Shown: piece after piece, positions 48,018 through 58,289 of the stretch
How the letters are laid out: each line of letters opens with the position of its first letter
How positions within the stretch are numbered: position 1 is the first letter of the stretch
Assembly: GCA_000697665.1 (NCBI GenBank)
Contig: KL197715.1
Coordinates: forward strand, 743,599 to 807,598
Reading direction: 5' to 3'
From: Jaapia argillacea MUCL 33604
Taxonomy: Eukaryota; Basidiomycota; Agaricomycetes; Jaapiales; Jaapiaceae
DNA length: 64,000 bases
Program-made: the position numbers and the translations under genes
The notes under the pieces: model-generated
The model's input: only the letters and a program-made list of their open reading frames with translations
Told to the model about the DNA's origin: nothing
The model's database searches: none

Positions 48018-49501
48018 ATGTTGATTGCTCCAGACATTGCTCGCTCATTCACTCCGGGGGTTCAAGTCTTCCCTACAATTCGAGCATCTCACGATGCTGT
48101 GATGACTTCTTGCAACGGTATTGAAGATTGTCGAACAGTTTGGACCATCGTATGGAGTTGTCTGGTGACGGTGATGGCATGCACTTGGGTGGCTATTCAT
48201 TTGAACATTCCGTCACCCAGCGAGGATCTCGCCAACAGGACCTTACGCCGTATTGGCATCATGATGATGGCGGTTGTTCTGCCTGAATTTGTGGTTGGAT
48301 GGGCGGCACGACAATACATAGTTGCTGGTCGACTGGCCAAATATCACGGTATTCTCTGCACTGTTTTAGCCTCCTCCCGTTCTAATCAAACTTTTGATCA
48401 ACAGAGGAAGATCACAAATGGACCCGAACCCACGGGTTTTTTGCTCTCATGGGAGGGTTTATGCTCTACGATGGCGATCAACCTATCCGCACTCTCACGC
48501 CCGTCGACCTCGAAACCCTTGTCGAAGACGGTTCGGTTGACTTCCCCAGCATCACCGAGGAGGAAATCAAGGACCGAAGTAAAGGGGATGCTCTATCGAA
48601 GGGTGTTGCACTCGTTCACACCTCGTGGTTCACTATACAAGTGATCGCACGCAGCTTTCATCGACTTCCAACCACGGAACTCGAGGTGGTAACGCTGGCT
48701 TTCACGGTTCTGAACCTAGCAACGTATTGGTTGTGGTGGAATAAACCCCTCGGCGTTCAATGCCCATTCCGCGTACCCCTTAAATCCAAAAGCGAGTCGC
48801 ACTCGTCCAAATCCACACCAATCGATGCCTTCAAGTATTTCTTGACGTTGATTGTGAATGGGGTCGGCATAACACTCCTCATTGCCTTGATCTACATTAT
48901 CTTCATCGAGTCAAAGCGTGGAAAACGAGGCTTGCCGTCGGCGATTGCCTTGACGGTCCTGGACAACTTGCTGTTCTTCGGGATTCCCTTCTCCCACATA
49001 TCGAGGTGCATTTTCTGTAACTTGGGCCCGGGTGCCCTGAAGAGCTTCTTGGATATGGGTTTGGGAGACCAAGACGAAATCGAGGATGGTGCCATGAATG
49101 TCCCAGCATTCTACGCAGGAAAGCTGACTCCAGAGGAGGGGAGGAGAGTTGGAGTGTTCATTTTGCCCACCATCGCCATCGCTTTTGGGGCCATTCATTG
49201 CATTGCCTGGGATTTCGACTTCCCGACTCACATCGAGCAGTGGCTATGGCGTAGGGCCGCCACAACTATCACCTGTGCGCCCGTGGTTATGGTCATATAC
49301 TGGGCATTGAAATCAACCGATCCCCAACGAGCTTCTAGTTGGTTACTAGTGGGATTGTTGCGGGTTTTTGTGGTTGTTACTTTCTTTTTCTACGTCATTT
49401 GCCGGATTATACTACTCGCCTTAGCCCTCTCGTCGTTGAGATCGCTTCCACATGGAGCGTTCCATACTATTGCATGGACTGGGTATATACCCCACTTGTA
49501 A
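48018..49501 (+). CDS. Polytopic membrane protein of unknown function, copy B (475 aa)
   Basis: Exons 48018-48348 and 48405-49501, with a 56-nt intron: the same exon lengths (331 and 1097 nt) and intron length as copy A, in the opposite orientation 20 kb away. The start MLIAPDIARSFTPG follows a leader intron, as in A. It shares the CRTVWTIVWSCLVTVMACTW, GFFALMGGFMLYDGDQPIRT and PVDLETLVEDG segments. The central loop (after VPLKSK) and the fifth membrane segment (LTVLDNLLFFGIPFSHISR) are the most diverged. No function is recognised. Both copies look intact, so both may be expressed. Confidence 0.88.
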
Positions 49502-50009
49502 TAACTAATAATCTTCAATACTCAAAACTTCGTAACGTCGACAACATCAATCAATGTCTGATATTGTATGACACCCCATCAAGCTCAAGTTCAACTTAAC
49601 TCTTTGAATTTGAGAACCGCTGGATGACTCTCGTGACCCACCATCGCTCCGCTCGTCTCTACACTTGGATCCCCGCCTCTTTGCGCGAGCAAATCAAGGA
49701 TACGATCTAACCACATGACCGCCAATATGGGATGAATTCATCGTGTATGCGCTCCAGTATTACCACCGAACGGTGTGGGGAAATCTGGGGTTGTGATCCA
49801 CTTTGCGTTTCCATCATTATTAGCGCTGATCCGAGTCGACGGGCGATGATCTTCGGTTTGTGTCGTCTCAGGCTCGAGATGATTTCCATGGAATACCCTC
49901 GATAAGGAACTCCCCATATTTATTGGGGCCATCTGTCCGAGCAAATTCGTTGGTTGGAGAGATAGGATGTCATTGCCATGTGAGAGGCGAACTCACTGTT
50001 GCATGTAGT

Positions 50010-51905
50010 ACTGTACCGGGATGATGCGGGGAAATCTAGGGTTGATGGGCTAATTCATCGAGTTGCCCCACCTGATCCACATCTTCAGCGGCGGAATCTG
50101 CTTGTCATTATGAACACTCGATCAGTCTTCTCGAAACCGAGGATCGAGGATCGATGGAGACGTGAGGTTAGAAGCGGGTTTATGCGACAAACGTTCGAAA
50201 AATACCACGCACGACATGCTCGCCGTTCAACGTTCAACGTTCACTTCTCTGATGTTTTCTTTAGAATTCGTGTAATGGGATAGGAAGGTTTCTGGTTCCT
50301 TGTGACGCTGATGTGTTAGGATAGAGATATCGTGAGAAATCGATAGTTCCTTTAGATCGTAGGTACTGTTCAATCGCTGTCAAACCACCAGGTTGTGTTG
50401 GAAACAGTACGTGTAGAGGTGACACTGCAGTACTGAGCTATTCACCTACACATCTCATCAAAGACGAATTGACATCGCAGTACCCCGCAGAGGTTGAACG
50501 TTGACCGTTGACCATCGATCCATCGGACTAGTCAACGCACTTGAACGACAAGAGACTTGACAAGACGCCCAAGGTCGCACCGTACCATGAGTCCACCAAT
50601 CGACTCCCTTCCTACCGAGCTCCTAGTGATTGCATTCCACATGGCTATCAAGTCCCCCTTCCATCCCAATCCCATCTCGCTGGACTTCCTCCTTCCTCTC
50701 CGCCTCTCACACGTATCCAAGCGTTTTCGAGCACTAATAATCCACACTCCATCTCTCTGGACCACCATCTTTGTTGACCTTACAAAATCTTCCCGACTCC
50801 AGTTTCTTTCAAATTTATACTTGGAACGATCGTTCCCTCTTCCCTTCGATCTCGAAATCCGCGCGTACGGGAAACCAGGAGCGCACATAGACGGCGTTCT
50901 TGACATCTTCACTCGTCAAATCGATCGCTGTCACTCGTTGTCGGTCCATACACACGATGGAGAGCATTTCATGCAGATAGCATCTTCTTTCCTGCAATTT
51001 CCAGCTCCCTCCCTGCAATATCTCGAATTCCGGGTTTTTCGAATCATTACCTCTATTCATTTACAAGAACTATTCAAGGGAATCGCGCCCTCATTGATGC
51101 GCATACGCCTTCAAGGATTGATCCTGGAAGGATGGGATCCCTCCATCCTATCTAATCTCTCAACTCTTGAGATTGGGGGCTGGTTACACCAGGCCTCATG
51201 CGAAGAGTGGCGCAACATCTTGACCAATTCCACCTCCCTAGAGAACCTCATCCTACGCTCTGTACCCTCTAGGTTCTTCGTTAATACCCCACCTCCAATC
51301 CCGATCCCATCGCTCCGCTCACTTACCCTGACCTCATCCTTCAATTATACACCCGTGTTCCAAATCATCTCAGTCTTATCGACTCCTTCTTTGGAATCAC
51401 TTGTCCTTATACAAGGTCATCCTGCATGGGAGAATACGGGTTGGTCCGAGTTCATATGTCAAGCTGCTAGACATCGTGCGGAGTTCCCGTTATACTCTAA
51501 ACTTCGTTCGCTGGCGTTATCGGGTGTTCCGTTAGGTCGTGTAGGGAGAGCTTTCATTGGAGCTTTCCCAGGAATTACACATCTGTCGGTTGCTTGCATT
51601 GATGTTAAGCCCATACTTCACACGCTGGTACCCTCTCGCGAAGCAAAATCGTGGAACTCAAAATCTTTGGGTTTATATGATGAGGACGATGTTCCTTGGC
51701 CTGCTCTCGGACATCTTACATTGGATTCTTTGGACGTTCCCACACGCGAGTTGCATCAGGTGCTACGGACTCGCATCGAGTATGGGTGTCCGATCTCTGA
51801 GGTGTTTGTTCGAGTGGACCGGAAACTTGATGAGTATCCGGAGGCTCTGAGATGGGATGGGATGGGCGGGACTTTGATTCGTGAGATCGTTGAGGTGAGA
51901 TGAAG
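50010..51905 (+). repeat. Inverted duplication arm, copy B
   Basis: The partner of 37140-39190, in reverse orientation: F-box B plus about 580 bp of upstream DNA. Similarity ends soon after the F-box stop codon. Confidence 0.8.
50587..51903 (+). CDS. F-box-like LRR protein, copy B (438 aa)
   Basis: A single exon from MSPPIDSLPTELLVIAFHMA. It has the same length and most of the sequence of copy A: LRLSHVSKRFRALIIHTPSL, LQFLSNLYLERSFPLPFDLE, LQELFKGIAPSLMRIRLQGL and LRSLALSGVPLGRVGRAFIG. The likely role is SCF substrate adaptor. Differences from A are scattered substitutions and no frameshift, suggesting both are under constraint or very recent. Confidence 0.85.
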   Translation: MSPPIDSLPTELLVIAFHMAIKSPFHPNPISLDFLLPLRLSHVSKRFRALIIHTPSLWTTIFVDLTKSSRLQFLSNLYLERSFPLPFDLEIRAYGKPGAHIDGVLDIFTRQIDRCHSLSVHTHDGEHFMQIASSFLQFPAPSLQYLEFRVFRIITSIHLQELFKGIAPSLMRIRLQGLILEGWDPSILSNLSTLEIGGWLHQASCEEWRNILTNSTSLENLILRSVPSRFFVNTPPPIPIPSLRSLTLTSSFNYTPVFQIISVLSTPSLESLVLIQGHPAWENTGWSEFICQAARHRAEFPLYSKLRSLALSGVPLGRVGRAFIGAFPGITHLSVACIDVKPILHTLVPSREAKSWNSKSLGLYDEDDVPWPALGHLTLDSLDVPTRELHQVLRTRIEYGCPISEVFVRVDRKLDEYPEALRWDGMGGTLIREIVEVR

Positions 51906-53339
51906 TGGGTTCTTGGACGTCGAGGTTGCGGCTTGAGAGGTAGGTACGCTCCCCGATCGTGATGTTCTTCCCAATCCTGACATTCATTCTAATTCGCCGG
52001 TTAGGAGGCGTGTTGGGCAGAAGGTTAGAGTGACAATCAAGCACTCTTCCGACTTGCCCTTTGGTTGGGTATTGGAGACCTGAGTTTCCTTACCAAATAG
52101 CAAAAGGCCGCAGGAGTCCGCCTTTATATCCAGAACTTTGTCGTCGGACCTCCCTATAAAACACTTGGGGTGGGCCTTTAAACCAATTTGCCCCAAAACC
52201 AACGCATACATCCACCATTCATCATAATTCCCGCTCCCGCTGTCCGGCCTTCTCAGAGGGTCTACGCGAACTTGCCAGCAAATCCACGCATATATCCATG
52301 GTTCATTGCGATTTCTGCTTCGTCCTCAACTTTCTAGGACTTCCTCCTACTCCTCACAACTACAAATTTCGCCACGCCACACTATGACAGTAAAATCCGT
52401 GGAACATTCGAGCACGAAATGGACAACCCGAGTCGGAACATGGCGGCCGCAGCTCACAACGGTGACCACGCCACCCACTCGATACCTACTCATGGCACCA
52501 GCCAAGTCTCCCGCCTCGCATCAGTGGTTCCCTCGCGGTTTCTGCCTCCCGTCGACCTTACTACCTTCAGTATTTGAAGTGGAGGTTAGCCACTTCCACT
52601 CGTTTCAGCCCTTGATAAATACTTACATCGCACGACTAGCGTGACAAGTCGACACGGACGTACCCTGCTCAAACCATGCTAAGACCCACAGGTAACAAAT
52701 AACCTGCGGGTATTCCCAACGATCCCAAAACACCCAACACCACGGTCTAACCGTTGCGACCACCTTGCAACCACTGTGCAAAAGCTCGTAACGTCACCAC
52801 CGACCTTGTTGCAAAGGCATCCGTTTTATGAAAGCACGTTGACACTCAGGCTCCTAAAATGATTCGTCGCCACAACGTAACTGCCGCCTTGAGATCGTTG
52901 GGTTCCTGCTGCGAGTGCCACTCTCGGATAACTTATTCACTGGCAATACAGGTCGTTGCAGAGATGCCAGAGTGGTTTCTTACACCGTTAAAATCTATCA
53001 GGACCTTAGTAGATGCCTCGGAATTCAGTTTCATCGTGTTGAAGACTTTCTTCAATGCCTCCCAGGCGCACTGGCACATCTCACTAGCTCCCACTGCCCC
53101 AAACTGTAATGTATAGTGTGCTCGTCCTGAAGTATGAATTCAATGTGATGTTCCGTTTGTACAAGAATAAATGTATGGACGGAACATCACATGTTCCAAG
53201 CGTTGACACTCCCACCACCGACGCGTTTCGGGGTGAACGCTTACGTAAGAACAGTACTTCGAGCAGGCATGCGCTTGGGCATGCGCCTGTTTGGTGACCG
53301 CCATTTCAACGATCAACTTCAACAACGTCCCTAGGCTGT
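51904..53339. other. Intergenic between F-box copies B and C
   Basis: No gene is recognised. A small inverted repeat, TGATGTTCCGT ... ACGGAACATCA, lies at about 53145-53190. Confidence 0.5.
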
Positions 53340-55345
53340 ATCGGAAATCCTACGTGTCGTGGAGGCCCGCTATTCGCCTACACGTCGGATCAAAGCTGAG
53401 TTGACGTCTTAGTATCCGCAGAGGTTGGACGTCGAACGTTGAACAGTCAACCAACACGGCGACAAGAGAATCGACAAGACGCCCGGCGTCACACCGTAGT
53501 ATGCGTTCATCAATCGAATCCCTTCCCAACGAGCTATTACTGAGTGTATTTCGCATGGCCACTATGCCCCCTTTCCACCCCAGACCTTATCCGCGGGACT
53601 TCCTCCTTCCTTACTGCCTCTCACACGTATCCAAGCGTTTTCGAGCGTTAACAATCGGCACTCCATCTCTCTGGACCCTCGTCTTCGTTGAGCTTAAAAC
53701 TCCTCTCCCCCGACTCCGATTCCTTACAAATTTATTCCTGAAACGATCACGCCCTCTTCCCTTCCATCTCGAAATCCGCGCAGATGGGGAATCAGGAGCC
53801 ACAAACGTTCTTGACATCTTCACCCCTCAATTCGATCGTTGTCGCTCGTTGTCGATCTATGCAGATGATGTAGATCATTTCACGCGGGTGGCATCTTCTT
53901 TCCTGCAAATTCCAGCTCCCTCCCTGGAATATCTCAATTGCATGGTTTATAATATGACGAAACCCGCTCATTTACAAGAACTATTCAAGGGAATCGCACC
54001 TTCCTTGATACGCGTGCTCCTTCGAGGAGTGGTCATGGAAGGATGGAACTCCTCCACCCTATCCAATCTCTCAACTCTTGATCTTGGGAGCTGGCGCCAC
54101 ATGGACTCATGGGAAGGGTGGCCCAACATTTTCACTCATACCACATCCCTAGAGAACCTCAGATTACGCAGTATACCCTATCGGTTCTTCGAGACTACCC
54201 CACCTTCCATCCCGATCCCATCGCTCCGCTCCCTCGCTCTGTTCTCATTACTCAATGATCAGCCCATATTCCGAATGCTTTCAGTCTTCTCGACTCCGTC
54301 TTTGGAATCGCTGGCCCTTATACAAATACATCCATCATTCGCCGGAACGGGTTGGGCCGAGTTCATATGTCAAGCTGCTAGCCATCGCGCAGGATCCCCG
54401 TTATACCCGAATCTTCGTTCGCTGGTGTTATCGGGTGTTCCGTTGGGAGCTGTCGGGAGAGCTTTCATCGGAGCTTTCCCGGGTATCACACATCTGTCGG
54501 TTGAATGCCCGGATGTTATGCCTATACTTGACATGCTGGTACCCTCTCACAAACCGCAATCGTCGGAATCAAAATCTTTCGGTTCTGAGGAGGAGCTTCC
54601 TTGGCCTGCTCTCAGACATCTCACCTTGAATTCTTTCGATGTTCCTGCTTGCGAGTTGCATCAGGTGATACGGACTCGCATTGAGTATGGGCGTCCGATC
54701 TCTGAGGTATACGTTCGAGGGGATCGGAAGCGCAATGAGATCCCGGAAGCTTTGAGATGGGATGGGATGGGCGGGACTGTGGTTCGTAAGATTGGAAGGT
54801 ATTGGGCCAATTTCGAGGGTCGCCATTGAGGTGTGTATGATTTACTATTGACGTCTCTCCCAAATCTGACGTGCACCCGTTAGAAACTATGTTGTTCCAC
54901 ATTTGACTCTGAGAGAGAGCGTTCACACGAAGTTGCGCTGAAATCCACTGGTATATTCGTCGCTCATCATCATTTCCGCTTGGTCCTCGACTTCCTCAAC
55001 ATTCCTGCCACTTCCCTTTCCCAACTTACTTCCTCCGAACATCCCACGTTGCCTGGTCCACTCACTACACGATGTTCAATGGAGGCGAATCGAGTATTGT
55101 TTTCTCGGGAACTCGATCGCCGATGGCGGCAAGACTCGCGATACCCCCTACGGTGCCCTCGATTTTACGCCACTACAAAGGACTCCCTAAATATCATGTA
55201 TCGATCCGCTTCGCTTTGTAGGCAAAGGAGAACACCTGTGAAGATAAGCCACTTGAGGACGTTGACGCGCTTGCAGTGTAAAGTCTCTGCGACCTCGCCT
55301 TTCCGGATAAGCTTGAATGGTGGCATTGGTCAGAGCAGGTTCCAA
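53340..55345 (+). repeat. Duplicated F-box module, copy C with 3' flank
   Basis: The partner of 36290-38640 in reverse orientation; it includes about 160 bp of promoter and 500 bp of 3' flank. Confidence 0.8.
53501..54829 (+). CDS. F-box-like LRR protein, copy C (442 aa)
   Basis: A single exon from MRSSIESLPNELLLSVFRMA. F-box-like LPNELLLSVF and YCLSHVSKRFRALTIGTPSL, then leucine-rich repeats (PSLEYLNCMVYNM, LQELFKGIAPSLIRVLLRG, LENLRLRSIPYRFFETTPP, LRSLVLSGVPLGAVGRAFIG, LRHLTLNSFDVPACELHQVI). It is more diverged from A and B than they are from each other, but shares A's downstream flank. The likely role is Skp1-binding substrate adaptor. Confidence 0.85.
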   Translation: MRSSIESLPNELLLSVFRMATMPPFHPRPYPRDFLLPYCLSHVSKRFRALTIGTPSLWTLVFVELKTPLPRLRFLTNLFLKRSRPLPFHLEIRADGESGATNVLDIFTPQFDRCRSLSIYADDVDHFTRVASSFLQIPAPSLEYLNCMVYNMTKPAHLQELFKGIAPSLIRVLLRGVVMEGWNSSTLSNLSTLDLGSWRHMDSWEGWPNIFTHTTSLENLRLRSIPYRFFETTPPSIPIPSLRSLALFSLLNDQPIFRMLSVFSTPSLESLALIQIHPSFAGTGWAEFICQAASHRAGSPLYPNLRSLVLSGVPLGAVGRAFIGAFPGITHLSVECPDVMPILDMLVPSHKPQSSESKSFGSEEELPWPALRHLTLNSFDVPACELHQVIRTRIEYGRPISEVYVRGDRKRNEIPEALRWDGMGGTVVRKIGRYWANFEGRH

Positions 55346-55399
55346 ACATAATGTCCGATTGGCATCCGACCTTCACATCGTTCTTAGCCTGCCTTCGAT

Positions 55400-55720
55400 T
55401 TTCCACTTCCACTCCGTCGTACTATAATGCTCTTCAAATAAACCAACGCTACGTCCGGCAGAAAATTATCGCCACTCAGTCCACTTACCTTGACCTGTTC
55501 TCCAGAATCTCACGTTGGACTCGTTGGATATCAATACCTCACTGCCCTCCAACCATGACCAATTTCGCCTAGTTCGACTTTACGACACCACATCTACTAG
55601 TATGCTGGTTTTCCCTTCGCTAAGGGCTTTGTTCGAACGGCTTGCAAGATCTGCAATGATCTCGACGTGTTACGATGGAGTGGGGTGGGTGAGACAAAGG
55701 TTACGAGTTTGCCGATGTGC
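55400..55720 (+). pseudogene. F-box-like LRR C-terminal relic, copy F
   Basis: Short matches to the last LRR of the family are readable: the NYRHSVHLP then LQNLTLDSLDINTSL pattern (compare YHHATNLPWPALRHLRLEWL in copy D). A stop replaces the usual Trp after LP, and no N-terminal part is present. The relic lies directly downstream of copy C's duplicated flank. Confidence 0.4.
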
Positions 55721-56902
55721 GAGCCCGGCCGTTGAACGGTGAGGTTCGGGCGGTGTTGGGTTTTCACGCCCACTGTCATAGCCTTTCGAATCTGAACATA
55801 GTGCTGGATGTCAACTCGAGGGTCGACAGTATCATCGGGCTGGGAATCGCCCATGCTTCATCGCTTCAATCGTTCAGGCCATCCTGTAAGCTCTCCTAGC
55901 GTGTGATACTTTTTGCAGACATCTTGCTGACCCGGGCTTATATGGGCTGTAGTGGTCATCGCACTAGCAAGAAGACCCGCAGCTCCGATGGTGGATGGCT
56001 ATTGCATGATACATCTCAAATACGAAGTCTCTACAGTCTCACCCCCGGCCACTCTCCCCGCCACCAATGTCACCGGGGCCCTTCTTGACCCTGTTCTCCT
56101 GACCGAGCGAGATCTCAAGAAGCTGGATGTTCTTCGGGTTCTCCGGTTCTGTTCTGGGATTTTGAATGACTAGAACGAACGGCGTTTGTGTCCTTGTGGA
56201 AAGAAGAAGGAACCCAGGTCACGTGTACCTCGGACGGTCTGCTGGGTTTCGGACTGGCTCTCGTTGGGCTGTCCCCTACTGCCACTTCCGAACTCCCCCC
56301 TTGGCGATTTCTTTTCCCTCGACGGCTGAGAACTGCGCATAAACTGCGGGCGTTCTTCTGAACGATTTCATTCGCCCGCCGTTGTTGCATTCCCAGAATA
56401 AATCGCTCAATCTTTGAACGCTCTCGGAGCCTCTCCGAGACAAAACCCGCCCCTCTTGCCCAACCCCCTCCCGTTCAGATGAGAATTGCTGAAGGTTGTG
56501 GTTGGGTCGAGCCATATGATTCGAAAGTTGAAGTAATTTCTCTTCCGCATTCCACGGCAAGACAAAGAAGTCTGCTCTCGAGTTGGTCAGATCGCGCTGA
56601 TGGGTTGGAAGTTCCGTCGGTCAACTTACTCCGCCGCCGGAGTGGATAGAAAGTACCTCCCAAATGCCCAGATCTAGGAGGCAATCGATTGCCGTGGGCT
56701 CCATCTAGGAATCCTCCTCACAGGCCTCATGATATGAAGGCGCGTGTATAATTCTCACAAGAGTGTCTCAAGGCCGTAAGTCGAGGCAATGACGGTGGTT
56801 TGAGAGGTCAAGCCGTCTCGGGCTCATTTACGCCAAGGATGATAAAAGGGAGTGTCGCTCCTCCCTCAAACACCCAGCAGCAGCACGCAGCCTTACAACA
56901 AC
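55721..56902. other. Intergenic and promoter of cerato-platanin 1
   Basis: No gene is seen. A possible TATA element, GATAAAAGG, lies at 56841, about 60 bp before the ATG at 56903. Confidence 0.45.
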
Positions 56903-57322
56903 ATGAAATTCACAACCATCCTCGCCGCATTCAGTCTCCTCATCGCTCCCGCCCTCGGTGTCCAGGTCACCTACGACACCACCTACGACATCGGTTCCCA
57001 ATCTCTCTCCACCGTCGCTTGCTCCGACGGTGTGAATGGTCTCCTTACTAAAGGTTATACAACCTTCTCTTCGTTGCCTACCTTCCCCAACATCGGCGGC
57101 GCTCAAGCCGTTGCTGGTTGGAACTCGCCCAATTGTGGGACGTGTTGGTCGTTGACTTGGGGGGGAAATAATGTTACCGTTTTGGCTGTTGATCATGCGG
57201 GAAGTGGGTTTAATATTGGGTTGCAGGCGATGAATACTTTGACTGGGGGACAGGCCTATGATTTGGGGGTTGTACAGGCAACGGCGACCCAGTTGGCGAA
57301 TTCCGCTTGCGGGATGAAATAG
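56903..57322 (+). CDS. Cerato-platanin family secreted protein 1 (139 aa)
   Basis: An intronless reading frame. The signal peptide is MKFTTILAAFSLLIAPALG. The mature domain is the cerato-platanin double-psi beta-barrel: VTYDTTYDIGSQSLSTVACSDG, GYTTFSSLPTFPNIGG, WNSPNCGTCWSLTW, VLAVDHAGSGFNIGLQAMN and TATQLANSACG. All four conserved cysteines are present (ACSD, NCGTC twice, SACG). These small proteins bind chitin oligomers, loosen cell walls and act as elicitors or surface-active proteins. The length is typical. Paralogue 2 lies at 62566, on the far side of COX17 and the ABC transporter, in the same orientation. Confidence 0.97.
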   Translation: MKFTTILAAFSLLIAPALGVQVTYDTTYDIGSQSLSTVACSDGVNGLLTKGYTTFSSLPTFPNIGGAQAVAGWNSPNCGTCWSLTWGGNNVTVLAVDHAGSGFNIGLQAMNTLTGGQAYDLGVVQATATQLANSACGMK

Positions 57323-57699
57323 CCCTGAGGTAGGAAGGAATTTCTTCATCACTTCGAGATGGTATTTGACGTCGGATTCGGAATAGGCCACGATAACTTG
57401 AGCGGATTTGTGCAGAAAGAAGGAGCTTCGGACTTTTTGACATGCATTGGACTTGAGGGACACGTACTTAGTGAAGCAATGGACATATGACCCCCTCGTT
57501 TCTTCGCACAGGTTACTGTCAGTCTCTCAATATACAGAAACACGAGCCAATCGAACCGTTTGAAATTTTTGTTCGGATGAAAGGAGCTGGATAATTTTCT
57601 TGTTGGATACAATATTAAAGGACGATGGGGAGAATAATGATAAATTTGTGATGTGGCGGTTCCTTCTATACCACGGGGCCTTTGGAAGCACTCCACTCT

Positions 57700-58065
57700 C
57701 TAAATCTTGAAACCAAGGTTCCTCATGCAACTGAGATGCTGTTGCACGAGATCCTGGCACTTCTCGTCCGCCTCCGGTCCGTACCGCAAGAAGCAGTCAT
57801 CCCGAACAGATTTTGTCTGCGGGCACGCGCAGCATCTGCAACAGACAGTCAAAGTCACCACTGTAGAATCTGAAGAATGATGATGGTCGTACGGTTTGAG
57901 CCCTTGAGGATTCAGAGGATTCATTTTTGGATCCGTGGGGTCGTATGGACACGCAGGAACGGGTGGACTGGCAGCTGGGGTTGGCCACCAAAGCGAGGTA
58001 ATCTATGAAGACGTCAAGCTTCCATCACGCTGATTCTTGTGCTAGAATAGTACCTTTTCGAACAT
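57700..58065 (-). CDS. COX17: Cytochrome c oxidase copper chaperone Cox17 (85 aa)
   Basis: Exons (minus): 58065-58054 (12 nt, MFEK), 58002-57893 and 57835-57700; phases agree. The conserved core GLKPCCACPQTKSVRDDCF has the copper-binding CCxC, split by intron 2 after LKP. The twin CX9C helices follow, with C in DDCFLRYGPEADEKC and HLSCMRNLGFKI. Cox17 passes Cu(I) to Sco1 and Cox11 in the intermembrane space and is imported by Mia40, which oxidises the CX9C pairs. The Pro-rich N-terminal extension is longer than in yeast, as in other basidiomycetes. The first exon is inferred: an initiator at the downstream Met (MNPLNPQG) would also give a working Cox17. It is divergent from the ABC transporter (225 bp). 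Confidence 0.9.
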
Positions 58066-58289
58066 CCCAGCAACGGAGGCGAAAGAGGAATTACTTGGTG
58101 GAAGGGAAGCGGAGAGTTGGAGTTTGTGCTGACTGTCGGAGTCGGAGACAGACCTTGTCCGCGTGGAAAAGCCAAATCAAGCTCAATTCATACCGGGAGG
58201 CTATAACGGTGGTTCCACTAGCCCCATGCTGGTTGTAACATTTAATTGCTAACATCTCCACCCCATCTTCACCAGGGAACAACTCAGAG
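58066..58289. promoter_or_regulatory. Short bidirectional promoter between COX17 and the ABC transporter
   Basis: Only about 224 bp separate two divergent start codons, so the genes share a promoter interval. No specific site was recognised. Confidence 0.5.

Noticed and set aside
51763-52044. Minus-strand frames over the end of F-box B and its flank
   Set aside because: Antisense shadow of the F-box coding region.
53145-53190. TGATGTTCCGT ... ACGGAACATCA inverted repeat as a terminator or element
   Set aside because: Only an 11-bp stem with a long spacer, no uridine tract and no flanking duplication; noted but not called.
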